From assembly GCA_030153485.1 (NCBI GenBank), contig JAGUQX010000007.1, forward strand, positions 1 to 64,000: DNA of 64,000 bases, in the 5' to 3' direction. Positions within the stretch are counted from its first letter, which is position 1; the number at the start of each line of letters is the position of its first letter. The position numbers and the translations under genes were made by a program. The stretch is from Oscillospiraceae bacterium (GTDB lineage Bacteria > Bacillota > Clostridia > Oscillospirales > Ruminococcaceae). This document shows, in pieces, positions 18,046 to 26,623 of the stretch. The notes under the pieces are model-generated. The model made no database searches. It was not told the origin of the DNA and saw nothing but the letters and a program-made list of their open reading frames with translations.

Positions 18046-18719
18046 ATGAAAAAATATATTGGGATTTTATCTGTATGTGATATGTTTTCACGAATTATTT
18101 CTACTCAAATCGAGGAGGTAGTTTCCTGCTTAATGCCTGTAGTGTCACACTATACAAAAGGAGAGAGCATAATTTTATGAGGTAAGAGAATCTCCCAAGT
18201 GGGCATTATTCTAGCAGGGAGTGCACAGGTGATAAAACAGGATGTTTCTGGCAATCAAAGTGTTATTACACAGATTTTTCCAGGAGATTTATTTGCAGAA
18301 ACTTTTGTTTGTGCTGAAATATCGGTTAGTCCTGTTAGTGTCATCGCACCTCAGATTACACCGCTTTATTCTTAAATTACCATGAGGTTATCACGATGTG
18401 TAAAAAGATCTGTACTTTTCATCAGGTATTAGTTGAAAATATGGTGAAAATATTAGCTATGAAAAATTTGCATCTCAATCAGAAGATTGAAATTTTATCC
18501 AAGAAAACAATTGGAGAAAAATTGCTCTCCTATCTTCATCTTGAAGCTAGGAGAGCAGGTTGTCATAAATTCACCATATCATTTTCACGCCAAAAATTAG
18601 CCGATTATCTCTGCGTATATCGAAGTGGAATGTCAAGAGAATTATCTAATATGAAAAAGGATCAGATTATAACATTCGAACGTAATGAGTTTGAAATTTA
18701 CGATGTTTATTTTGATTGA
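18046..18719 (+). pseudogene. Crp/Fnr-family regulator, broken by a stop and a frameshift
   Basis: Translation from ATG 18046 gives the start of a cyclic-nucleotide-binding-type domain, but an in-frame TGA occurs at 18178-18180. The frame resumes with GKRISQVGIILAGSAQVIKQ and PGDLFAE, typical of this family, until TAA 18373. A one-base loss near 18370 moves the rest to another frame (from about 18372), which encodes the conserved LNQKIEILSKKT and the C-terminal winged helix (FSRQKLADYLCVYRSGMSRELS) to TGA 18719. An intact protein would be about 224 residues. It is divergent from hcp, the usual arrangement for its own regulator, and shares its less AT-rich composition. Sequencing error could explain one defect, less easily both. 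Confidence 0.85.
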
Positions 18720-18759
18720 TTTCTTAACATTTCTACTTTCCAGTCAAATTCTCTGCTGA

Positions 18760-18987
18760 GAATGTTGTGAAACATTTTGTAATGCAACGAAAAAATCATA
18801 TCGTCTCAAAGTAAAAGTGGATTGCAACACTCTGCAGATAACCGATGATTAGCTTAAATATGCCTTTGTTACTGTGTTTTATCAACTTGTTAATAATAAA
18901 GATGCAATTATATCAGAGTATGAATTGCTTTATGGGCTAAAATTTCATGATTTGGATAGGTTAAAAACAATTTTTCACATGTATTGA
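18760..18987 (+). pseudogene. Remnant of an unidentified coding sequence
   Basis: One frame reads as normal protein from about 18760 to TGA 18985, for example RLKVKVDCNTLQITDD, then a TAG at 18850-18852, then LKYAFVTVFYQLVNNKDAII and SEYELLYGLKFHDLDRL. It has no start codon or ribosome site and an internal stop, and it keeps the composition of the hcp segment rather than that of the chromosome. I do not recognise the family. It lies between the broken regulator and a terminator. Confidence 0.5.
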
Positions 18988-18995
18988 AGGATATA

Positions 18996-19023
18996 GAAAA
19001 AGCCTGCAGTTGCAGGCTTTTTC
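18996..19023. terminator. Intrinsic terminator closing the acquired segment
   Basis: GAAAAAGCCTGCA-GT-TGCAGGCTTTTTC is a perfect stem with a GC-rich core and a T-run on either strand. It separates the hcp/regulator segment from the tRNA and pnp genes and can act in both directions. Confidence 0.85.
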
Positions 19024-19064
19024 TGATTGTGTCAAAGTATACCAACTCTAACTTATAAAAAACA

Positions 19065-19151
19065 TGGTGCGAAAGAAGGGATTTGAACCCTCACGAGGAA
19101 AATCCTCACTAGCCCCTCAAGCTAGCGTGTCTGCCATTCCACCACTATCGC
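19065..19151 (-). tRNA. tRNA-Leu (anticodon GAG), CCA encoded
   Basis: The minus strand gives an 87-nt cloverleaf with a long variable arm (class II): acceptor GCGATAG, anticodon stem-loop CTAGC-TTGAGGG-GCTAG, variable arm TGAGGATTTTCCTCG, T-loop GGTTCAAATCC, and 3' CCA. The loop TTGAGGG places GAG at 34-36, reading CUU/CUC leucine codons. The acceptor stem has one T-T mismatch at pair 5-68. It sits directly beside the presumed acquired hcp segment. Confidence 0.95.
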
Positions 19152-19203
19152 AAAATGCAGTAAATATTGAATGATATAATCTACTGCTAAAAATTAATAT
19201 AAA

Positions 19204-21318
19204 TTAGTTTTCTGTACTTGATAGTTCTTCATCTGCATCTTTTTTAGAAAGATTTATTCTACCTTGTCTATCTATTTCGGTTATTTTAACCATTATTTCA
19301 TCGCCAATAGATAAAACGTCTTCAACTTTTTCAACACGCTCTGTTGATATTTTAGATATATGCAAAAGACCATCTTTACCAGGTGCAATTTGAATAAATG
19401 CACCAAAATTTAATATTCTAACAACTTTGCCTTTATAAATTTCTCCAATTTCAGGAGTCATTGTTATAGATTTTATATATTCAACAGCTATATCAACATC
19501 TTTTTTTATTATTCCCATAACAGAAACTTTTCCATTATCATTAATATCTATTTTAACATTATTATCAGAACATATTTTTTGTATAATTTTTCCACCAGCA
19601 CCTATAACATCACGAATTTTATCTGGATTTATATTTATTGTAGAAAGTTTTGGTGCATATTCAGAAACATCTTTTCTATATGTAGGTATAGATTTTAGCA
19701 TAACATTGTCTATAATATGAATTCTAGCTTTTCTTGTTTTTTCAAAAGCTTCTTCTATCATTTCATAAGTTAAACCATCTATTTTTATGTCTACTTGTAT
19801 TGCTGTAATCCCTTTATGTGTTCCAGCAACTTTAAAATCCATATCTCCAAAAAAATCTTCTAGTCCCTGAATATCAATCATAGTCATCCATTTATCATCT
19901 TCTGTTATAAGTCCACAAGAAATACCTGCTACAGGGTTTTTAATAGGAACTCCAGCATCCATTAGAGCAAGTGTTGATCCGCAAATCGCACCCTGTGAAG
20001 TTGATCCGTTTGATGATAAAACTTCTGAAACGATCCGTATAGCGTAAGGAAAATCATTTTCTGATGGAATAACTGCGTCTAACGCTTTTTCAGCTAAAGC
20101 ACCATGTCCTATTTCTCTTCTTCCTGGGCCTCTACTTGGTTTTGTTTCACCTACAGAATATGATGGAAAATTATAGTGGTGCATATATCTTTTAAGTTCA
20201 TCTTCATCAATACCGTCTATAATTTGCGCTTCTTTTATTCCTGCCAGCGTTGCTATACTTAGAACTTGTGTTTGTCCTCTTTTGAAGATCCCAGATCCAT
20301 GGACACGAGGAAGAAGAGAAACTTCTGCTGAAAGATCTCGCATTTCATCCATTTGACGACCGTCAACTCTTTTTTTATCATCTAAGAGCCATCTTCTAAC
20401 GATGTTTTTTTGAAGATAGTAGATGCATTCATCAATGATATTTATGTCAATATTTTCTTCTAAGGTGTTGTCAAATTTTTCATGGATTTTCGTAATTATA
20501 GGGGTAAGTCTTTCTTCTCTAATATTTTTGTCATCTGTATCTAAGGCAAATTTTATTTCATCAGTTGCGAAATCTTTAATTTTTTCAAATAAAAGTTCAG
20601 GAATAGAAATCTTTTTAAAATCAAATTTTGCTTTTCCAACTTCAGATTGAATATTAGATATAAATTCAACAATTTTTTTAATATCTATATGACCTTGTTT
20701 TATAGCGTCCATCATAATTTTATCTTCAACTTGGTTTGCTCCAGCTTCAATCATGACAATTTTATCAAAAGTTGCTGCAACAGTTAAAGCTAAATCGCTT
20801 TTTTTTCTTTGTTTTTTGTTAGGATTAATAATAATTTCATTATTAACTAAGCCAATATTAACTCCACCAATAGGACCGTTAAAAGGAATATCGGATATAG
20901 ATATAGCTATAGATGCAGCTATCATAGCGGCCGTTTCTGGAGAATTTTCTATATCTGATGAAAGAACTGTTATAACAAGAGAAACATCGTTTCTCATATC
21001 TTGTGGAAAAAGAGGTCTAATAGATCTATCTATAACACGAGAAGTTAGAATTGCTTTTTCGCTAGGACGACCCTCTCTTTTCATAAATGATCCAGGAATT
21101 TTTCCAACTGAATATAATTTCTCTTCATAATCCACAGAAAGTGGGAAAAAATCTATACTTTCTCTAGGGAATTTAGAAGCTGTAATATTTGCCATAACAA
21201 CAGTTTCTCCGTATGTTATCCAGCAAGATCCGTTAGACAACTCGCAAGTTTTACCAATTTCTACAGAAAGATCCCTACCAGCAAATGTTGTTTTAAAAAT
21301 TTTAACTTTATTTTTCAT
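19204..21318 (-). CDS. pnp: Polynucleotide phosphorylase
   Basis: 3'-5' phosphorolytic exoribonuclease of RNA decay. The 704-residue protein has two RNase PH domains (first about 10-225; second from about 315, with RGQTQVLS, SNGSTSQGAICG and the metal-site GDMDFKVAGT), then KH (IRDVIGAGGKIIQKI, about 560-610) and S1 (GEIYKGKVVRILNFGAFI, about 625-690) domains, all as usual. The start at 21318 is preceded by TAGGAGACT. It follows rpsO on the same strand, a very conserved order; the 200-bp gap contains the rpsO hairpin. Confidence 0.98.
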   Translation of the reverse strand: MKNKVKIFKTTFAGRDLSVEIGKTCELSNGSCWITYGETVVMANITASKFPRESIDFFPLSVDYEEKLYSVGKIPGSFMKREGRPSEKAILTSRVIDRSIRPLFPQDMRNDVSLVITVLSSDIENSPETAAMIAASIAISISDIPFNGPIGGVNIGLVNNEIIINPNKKQRKKSDLALTVAATFDKIVMIEAGANQVEDKIMMDAIKQGHIDIKKIVEFISNIQSEVGKAKFDFKKISIPELLFEKIKDFATDEIKFALDTDDKNIREERLTPIITKIHEKFDNTLEENIDINIIDECIYYLQKNIVRRWLLDDKKRVDGRQMDEMRDLSAEVSLLPRVHGSGIFKRGQTQVLSIATLAGIKEAQIIDGIDEDELKRYMHHYNFPSYSVGETKPSRGPGRREIGHGALAEKALDAVIPSENDFPYAIRIVSEVLSSNGSTSQGAICGSTLALMDAGVPIKNPVAGISCGLITEDDKWMTMIDIQGLEDFFGDMDFKVAGTHKGITAIQVDIKIDGLTYEMIEEAFEKTRKARIHIIDNVMLKSIPTYRKDVSEYAPKLSTININPDKIRDVIGAGGKIIQKICSDNNVKIDINDNGKVSVMGIIKKDVDIAVEYIKSITMTPEIGEIYKGKVVRILNFGAFIQIAPGKDGLLHISKISTERVEKVEDVLSIGDEIMVKITEIDRQGRINLSKKDADEELSSTEN

Positions 21319-21463
21319 TTTAGTCTCCTAATTATATGGATTAAAGAGAATAAAATTTATTAATAAAAATTTATCATAAAAATAAACAAATGAAAATTTA
21401 TTTATATTATATTTATTTTTATCTTAAATTTTATAATAATAAACATTATTCAATATTTAAAAT

Positions 21464-21503
21464 AGATAACCACAAAGTTTTTAATATATCTTTATAGTTA
21501 TCT
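21464..21503 (-). terminator. Hairpin after rpsO
   Basis: On the minus strand AGATAACTATAAAG and CTTTGTGGTTATCT form an imperfect 14-bp stem followed by ATTTT. In other bacteria the rpsO-pnp gap carries a leaky terminator or an RNase III site involved in pnp control; which applies here cannot be decided. Bases 21319-21463 hold nothing else that I can recognise. Confidence 0.6.
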
Positions 21504-21517
21504 AATTTATTATTATA

Positions 21518-21784
21518 TTATTTACGTATACCAAGTTTAGCAATAATAGAACGATATCTATTAACATCTTTTTTAGTTAAATAGTTAAGAAGATTTCTTC
21601 TGTGACCAACCATTTTTAAAAGACCTCTTCTAGAATGATGATCATGCTTATGAGTTCTAAGATGATCTGTAAGATCATTAATTCTTCTTGTTAGAACAGC
21701 AATTTGAACTTCTGGTGAACCAGTGTCGCCTTCGTGAGTTGCAAATTGTTTTATTATATCCGTTTTTTCTGATCTTTGCATCAT
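21518..21784 (-). CDS. rpsO: 30S ribosomal protein S15
   Basis: 88 residues, the normal length, with the family core [20 protein letters not shown] and the [15 protein letters not shown] 16S rRNA-binding stretch. The ribosome site AGAGGTG lies 9-10 nt before ATG 21784. It is preceded by a structured leader and a clear promoter, and followed by pnp. Confidence 0.98.
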   Translation of the reverse strand: MMQRSEKTDIIKQFATHEGDTGSPEVQIAVLTRRINDLTDHLRTHKHDHHSRRGLLKMVGHRRNLLNYLTKKDVNRYRSIIAKLGIRK

Positions 21785-21810
21785 AATAATACACCTCTTT
21801 TAAATAATAG

Positions 21811-21878
21811 TCTGTAAATCATAGCAAGGGCAAGGTGATGCTTTATAAAAGCTTTATCCACAAGCCAAGAATTACAGA
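21811..21878 (-). promoter_or_regulatory. Structured rpsO mRNA leader, likely S15 autoregulatory site
   Basis: On the minus strand the leader is closed by TCTGTAA/TTACAGA. Inside it GGC...GCC and GTGGAT...ATCACC flank a GCTTT-TAT-AAAGC hairpin, giving a branched fold ending about 25 nt before the start codon. Ribosomal protein S15 of several bacteria represses its own mRNA by binding such leaders. The fold is seen in the sequence; the regulation is inferred. Confidence 0.6.
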
Positions 21879-21887
21879 ATATATTTA

Positions 21888-21916
21888 ATTATAACATAAA
21901 TTTTAATTTATATCAA
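21888..21916 (-). promoter_or_regulatory. rpsO promoter
   Basis: The minus strand reads TTGATA (21911-21916), 17 bp, TATAAT (21888-21893): a strong vegetative sigma-A promoter. The predicted start is about 21881, just at the base of the structured leader. Confidence 0.85.
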
Positions 21917-21972
21917 TAAAGATTATCTCAATAATAAATATATTAATTAACATAATCTTTATTGATATAAAT
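21906..21972. repeat. 21-bp inverted repeat carrying the -35 boxes of two divergent promoters
   Basis: Bases 21906-21926 (ATTTATATCAATAAAGATTA and one more base) are the exact complement of 21952-21972, separated by 25 bp. Each arm contains TTGATA on its outward-facing strand, serving rpsO to the left and miaB to the right, so the two promoters are mirror images. Confidence 0.85.
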
Positions 21973-21990
21973 ATGTAAAAATGATAAAAT
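21962..21990 (+). promoter_or_regulatory. miaB promoter
   Basis: TTGATA (21962-21967), 17 bp, TAAAAT (21985-21990), with TG at 21982-21983 forming an extended -10. It is the mirror image of the rpsO promoter and would drive the miaB-ylbF-mutS-mutL-miaA block. Confidence 0.75.
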
Positions 21991-21992
21991 TT

Positions 21993-22024
21993 AATTTATA
22001 TAGAAAATATTTTCTATATAAATT
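21993..22024. promoter_or_regulatory. Perfect 32-bp palindrome at the miaB transcript 5' end
   Basis: AATTTATATAGAAAAT followed directly by its exact complement. It starts 3 bp after the -10 box, so it covers the transcription start. It could be an operator, or form a hairpin at the very 5' end of the mRNA. Confidence 0.7.
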
Positions 22025-22044
22025 AATCAGGGAGAATAAATTTA

Positions 22045-23481
22045 ATGGTAAAATCAAAAGTAAAATTTTTTAATGATAATTCAAATGAAGATGATAAAAA
22101 TCAATCTTTTTATATAGATAAAATAGTTAGCTATCTGCAAAATAAATATAGAAATAAAGATATGCCACTAGCATATATACATACTTTCGGATGTCAACAA
22201 AATGTAAATGATGGTGAAAAAATTAAGGGAATGATTGCCCTTATGGGATATGGATTTACAGATTCTGCTGAAAATGCAGATTTTGTGTTGTTCAATACTT
22301 GTGCTGTTAGAGAAAATGCAGAAGATAGGGTCTTTGGAAATATAGGTGCTTTAAAAAGATATAAAACAGCAAATCGTAATATGATTATTGCTGTTTGTGG
22401 ATGTATGACACAGCAAAAACATATTCAAGAAAAAATTAAAAAAACTTATCATCATGTCAATATAGTTTTTGGAACGCATTCTTTACACAAACTTCCTGAA
22501 ATTATATATCAAGCAATAAATACAGATAAAAGAATATTTGATGTAGAATCAGAAGAAAGTGAAATTATAGAATCTATACCAATTGAAAGACAAAGCAAGA
22601 TAAAAGCTTGGGTTCCTATATCCTATGGATGTGACCATTTTTGTACATATTGTATTGTTCCTTATGTTAGAGGGAAGGAAAAGTCTAGAACACCTGAAAA
22701 TATTTTAGATGAAATTAGAGGTCTTATTTCCACAGGGGTTAAAGAAATTGGACTTTTAGGGCAAAATGTAAATTCTTATGGTAAAGGAATTTCCCCAAAA
22801 ATAAATTTTAGCGAGCTTTTAAATCGTGTAAATGATATAGAAGGGGATTTTAGAATTAGATTTATGAGCCCTCATCCAAAAGATGCAACTGAAGATATGT
22901 TTGATACAATAGCAAATTGTGAAAAAATTTGTAATAGTATTCATCTTCCTTTTCAATCGGGAAATGATAAAATTTTAAAAAAAATGAATAGAAAATATAC
23001 AGCTGATGAATATATAAGCTTGGTTAATTATGGCAAAAAAGTAATTCCTGATATAACATTTACAACAGATATAATTGTTGGGTTTCCTGGAGAAACACAT
23101 GAAAATTTTTTAGATACTATTAAGGTTTTAAAACAAGTTAAATTTGCTTCAGTTTATTCATTTATATATTCAAAGCGGGTTGGAACACCAGCTGAAAAAA
23201 TGGAAGATCCAATTCCTAAAAAAGAAAAGTCAGATTGGCTTAGAGAGATGCTTAGATATCAAGAAGATATAACTTTAGAATTAAATAAAAGTTTTGTTGG
23301 CAAAACTTTAAACGTTTTAGTTGATGAAATTGGAAAACAACAAGATGGGTTTATATCAGGGAGATGTGATGAAAATATTTTAGTTGAGTTTCCTGGGGAT
23401 AAATCTCTTATTGGAAATTTTGTTAAAGTAGAAATTGTGGATTATATGAAATGTGTTCTTATAGGGAAACAATTGAATTAA
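22045..23481 (+). CDS. miaB: tRNA-2-methylthio-N6-isopentenyladenosine synthase
   Basis: Radical SAM methylthiotransferase that modifies A37 of tRNAs reading UNN codons, acting after MiaA. The 478-residue protein has the N-terminal UPF0004 domain with its three cluster cysteines (TFGCQQN, NTCAVRE, VCGCMTQ), the radical SAM motif GCDHFCTYCIVPYVRG, and a C-terminal TRAM domain (about 410-475). GGGAG precedes ATG 22045. It is the first gene of a block that also holds miaA, the enzyme making its substrate. Confidence 0.97.
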   Translation: MVKSKVKFFNDNSNEDDKNQSFYIDKIVSYLQNKYRNKDMPLAYIHTFGCQQNVNDGEKIKGMIALMGYGFTDSAENADFVLFNTCAVRENAEDRVFGNIGALKRYKTANRNMIIAVCGCMTQQKHIQEKIKKTYHHVNIVFGTHSLHKLPEIIYQAINTDKRIFDVESEESEIIESIPIERQSKIKAWVPISYGCDHFCTYCIVPYVRGKEKSRTPENILDEIRGLISTGVKEIGLLGQNVNSYGKGISPKINFSELLNRVNDIEGDFRIRFMSPHPKDATEDMFDTIANCEKICNSIHLPFQSGNDKILKKMNRKYTADEYISLVNYGKKVIPDITFTTDIIVGFPGETHENFLDTIKVLKQVKFASVYSFIYSKRVGTPAEKMEDPIPKKEKSDWLREMLRYQEDITLELNKSFVGKTLNVLVDEIGKQQDGFISGRCDENILVEFPGDKSLIGNFVKVEIVDYMKCVLIGKQLN

Positions 23482-23508
23482 TTATATAAATAGAAAAGAG
23501 ATTTTAAA

Positions 23509-23940
23509 ATGGAAAAATTAATATTTAAAGCTAGAGAACTAGCAAAAGAGATGCAAAATACAGAAGAGTATAAAAGTTTCTTTAAAATTAAACAAGAAAA
23601 TGATTCTAATAGTGAACTTCAAGAAAAAATAAACAAAGTTTCATTATTAGAGATAAATATAAAACAAATGTCAACTAAAGGAGCTTTAGAAGAACCTAAA
23701 CAGATAAAAATGGATAACTATTTAAAAGAATATACAAAAACAAGAGAAGAACTTTTAAATGATGAAAATATATTATTATATAATCAAACTAGAAAAACTT
23801 TAGAATCTATTTTAACTCAGATTAATAATATCTTTCTTTATGCTATTAATGGGGATGATCCAATGGCTGATGATGAAAATCTTTTTAAAACTTCTTCTGG
23901 AGGTTGTGGTGGTTGTACATCTGGAGGTTGTGGAAAATAA
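23509..23940 (+). CDS. YlbF/YmcA family protein with cysteine-rich tail
   Basis: 143 residues, helical and charged, with the pattern of the YlbF/YmcA family (ARELAKEMQNTEEY near the start). The last residues read GGCGGCTSGGCGK: four cysteines in a glycine-rich tail. In Bacillus, YlbF, YmcA and YaaT form a complex that binds iron-sulfur clusters and guides mRNA processing by RNase Y; cysteines near the C-terminus of these proteins are thought to hold clusters. The gene sits 27 nt after miaB and 17 nt before mutS, the usual clostridial arrangement. Confidence 0.85.
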   Translation: MEKLIFKARELAKEMQNTEEYKSFFKIKQENDSNSELQEKINKVSLLEINIKQMSTKGALEEPKQIKMDNYLKEYTKTREELLNDENILLYNQTRKTLESILTQINNIFLYAINGDDPMADDENLFKTSSGGCGGCTSGGCGK

Positions 23941-23957
23941 TACTATGGAGGTATAAT

Positions 23958-26597
23958 ATGTCTGATTTATCCCCTATGATGAAACAATATATGGATATAA
24001 AAGAAAATCATAAAGATCATATAGTTTTCTTTAGACTTGGTGATTTTTATGAAATGTTTTTTGATGACGCTATTTTGGCTTCAGAAAAATTAGATTTAAC
24101 ATTAACTGGTAGAGATTGTGGGATGAAAGAGAAAGCTCCTATGTGTGGTATACCATATCATAGTAGTGAAGCTTATATAAAAAGATTGATAAAGCAAGGT
24201 TATAAAGTTGCTATTTGTGATCAAATAGAACCTTCTTCTCAAGCAAAAGGAATTGTAAAGCGAGAGGTTGTTAGAGTTATATCTCAGGGAACACTTATAG
24301 AAGATGATATGTTAGATGAATCTATTAATAATTATATTGCTAGTATATATTTAAATAGAAACAGTTTTTCAATAAGTTTTAGTGATATTTCCACTGGTGA
24401 TGTTTACTATAGTAGTTTTAAAGATGAAATAAATGTAACAACTACTATAATTAATGAATTATTAAAATTTTCTCCAGTTGAGATGTTGATTAATAGAAAT
24501 TGTTTGGATAATGAAAAATTAATATTATTTATTAAGGATAAATTGACATGTGTTTTAGATATAATAGAAGACGATGTTTATAATTATGAAAATCTTTCAA
24601 CTCTAATAATAGAACATATAAAGAAAAATAAAATTTCTAATTCTTCTATTAGTTTAGAAGATGAAAATATAGAAATATATTCTATAGGATCAATGCTATC
24701 ATATCTTTCTAAAACTCAAAAAGAGGGAGTTAATAGAATTGTTAACTTTCTCAAATATGAGAAAGAAAGATATTTATATTTAGATATAGTTGCTAGAAGG
24801 AATTTAGAACTTACAGAAACTATGATTACTAAGGAAAAAAAAGGTAGCCTTTTATGGGTTTTAGATAGTACAAAAACTTTTATGGGTAAAAGATGTATGC
24901 GTAATTATATAGAACAACCCATAGTAGATATAATAGAGATAAAAAATAGACAATATGCTGTTAAAGAGCTTTATTTAAACCATATTAAAAGAGATGATAT
25001 AAGAAGTGTTTTATCAAAGATCAATGATGTTGAAAGATTGATGACAAAGATTATCTATTTAAAAGCAACACCTTTAGATGTGTATAATTTTTTTAATGCT
25101 ATTAAACATTTTACCTTTATAAAAGATATGACTAATATTTTTGATAGTCATTTTCTAAAATCTATACATAATGATATATATATATTAAGAGAGCTAGAAG
25201 ATTATATATTTAAAACTTTAAATGAAAATCCATCAAATAGTTTAAAAGATGGAAATATTGTTAAACCTGGTGTAAATAAAGATTTAGATGAATATAGAAA
25301 ACTTTTAAATAATACAAAAGAATTTATACAAGATATAGAAGATAAAGAAAAAGAAAAAACAGGTATAAAAAATCTTAAAGTTAAACATAATAAAATTTTT
25401 GGATATTATATAGAAATTACAAAATCTAATTTAGAAAATATTCCAGAAGACTATATAAGAAAGCAAACATTGTCAAATTGCGAAAGATTTATAACAATGG
25501 AATTAAAAAATTTAGAAACAAAAGTTTTATATGCAAATGATAAAATAGGAATTATAGAAAGTGAAATTTATCATGAAGTTTTATCGTTTATATCAGATCA
25601 TGTTGTTGTTTTACAAAAGACTACAAATGCTATATCTAGATTAGATGTTATGTGTAGTTTTGCAGAAGTTGCGGTTAAAAATAACTATTGTTGTCCTGAG
25701 ATACTACAAAGTGGAGAAATTATAATAAAAGATGGACGACATCCAGTGGTAGAATTACTTTTATCAGAAGAGTCGTTTGTACCTAATAATACGATTTTAG
25801 ATAATAAAAATGATAAAATTTTATTGATAACAGGACCCAATATGTCTGGTAAATCCACCTATATGAGACAGACAGCAATCATAACTTTTATGGCTCATTT
25901 AGGAAGCTTTGTTCCTGCGAAAGAGGCAAACATTTCTATAGTAGATAAAATTTTCACTAGAGTTGGCGCATATGATAATCTCTCTACTGGACAATCTACC
26001 TTTATGATGGAGATGACCGAACTTTCTAGTATTCTAAAAACTTCTACACAAAATAGTTTGATTATTTTAGACGAAATAGGAAGAGGTACATCTACATTTG
26101 ATGGGATGAGTATAGCTAGAGCAACGATAGAATATATTGTAAATAATAAAAAACATGGATGTAAAACTTTGTTTGCTACTCATTATCATGAATTAATAGA
26201 TCTAGAAGAAGAGTATAATTGTGTTAAAAATTATAGTATTGAAGTTAGAAAAGTTGGAGAAGATATAAGTTTTTTAAGGACAATAATTCGAGGTGGTGCT
26301 GATGACAGCTATGGTATAGAAGTGGCAAAACTAGCTGGTGTTCCAGATAGCATTATAAAAAGAGCGGCGGATATATTATATAGCTTAGAAAATAATACTA
26401 TACCTAATAATTCTATAATTTCCACTTCTGAAAAAGATTTTAATAATGATGATGATATAGAAAAATTATTAAGTATAGAAAAAAAATATATTGAAATTCA
26501 AAATTATATAAATGATATAAATATAAATAATTTAACTCCAATTGAAGGGATGAATATATTAAATAAAATTAAAAATAAATTAGAATATATAAGTTAA
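23958..26597 (+). CDS. mutS: DNA mismatch repair protein MutS
   Basis: Recognises mismatches and small loops and starts repair with MutL. About 879 residues: mismatch-binding domain with the Phe-x-Glu motif (GDFYEMFF), connector, core and clamp, then the ABC-type ATPase with GPNMSGKST (Walker A), STFMMEM, ILDEIGRGTSTFDG (Walker B) and THYHEL. The frame is open upstream to 23904, overlapping ylbF, but GGAGG lies 6-7 nt before ATG 23958 and MSDLSPMMKQYMDIK matches the normal N-terminus. Confidence 0.98.
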   Translation: MSDLSPMMKQYMDIKENHKDHIVFFRLGDFYEMFFDDAILASEKLDLTLTGRDCGMKEKAPMCGIPYHSSEAYIKRLIKQGYKVAICDQIEPSSQAKGIVKREVVRVISQGTLIEDDMLDESINNYIASIYLNRNSFSISFSDISTGDVYYSSFKDEINVTTTIINELLKFSPVEMLINRNCLDNEKLILFIKDKLTCVLDIIEDDVYNYENLSTLIIEHIKKNKISNSSISLEDENIEIYSIGSMLSYLSKTQKEGVNRIVNFLKYEKERYLYLDIVARRNLELTETMITKEKKGSLLWVLDSTKTFMGKRCMRNYIEQPIVDIIEIKNRQYAVKELYLNHIKRDDIRSVLSKINDVERLMTKIIYLKATPLDVYNFFNAIKHFTFIKDMTNIFDSHFLKSIHNDIYILRELEDYIFKTLNENPSNSLKDGNIVKPGVNKDLDEYRKLLNNTKEFIQDIEDKEKEKTGIKNLKVKHNKIFGYYIEITKSNLENIPEDYIRKQTLSNCERFITMELKNLETKVLYANDKIGIIESEIYHEVLSFISDHVVVLQKTTNAISRLDVMCSFAEVAVKNNYCCPEILQSGEIIIKDGRHPVVELLLSEESFVPNNTILDNKNDKILLITGPNMSGKSTYMRQTAIITFMAHLGSFVPAKEANISIVDKIFTRVGAYDNLSTGQSTFMMEMTELSSILKTSTQNSLIILDEIGRGTSTFDGMSIARATIEYIVNNKKHGCKTLFATHYHELIDLEEEYNCVKNYSIEVRKVGEDISFLRTIIRGGADDSYGIEVAKLAGVPDSIIKRAADILYSLENNTIPNNSIISTSEKDFNNDDDIEKLLSIEKKYIEIQNYINDININNLTPIEGMNILNKIKNKLEYIS

Positions 26598-26623
26598 TTA
26601 GTTTTTTAGGAGTGTTTAGTATT

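Noticed and set aside
18178..18180. TGA recoding (selenocysteine or programmed readthrough) in the Crp/Fnr gene
   Set aside because: The position is not a conserved Cys or Trp, no insertion element is visible, and a second defect (frameshift near 18370) follows; decay is simpler.
18396..18719. Separate small DNA-binding protein of 107 residues
   Set aside because: It is the C-terminal third of the broken Crp/Fnr gene in a shifted frame, without its own start signal.
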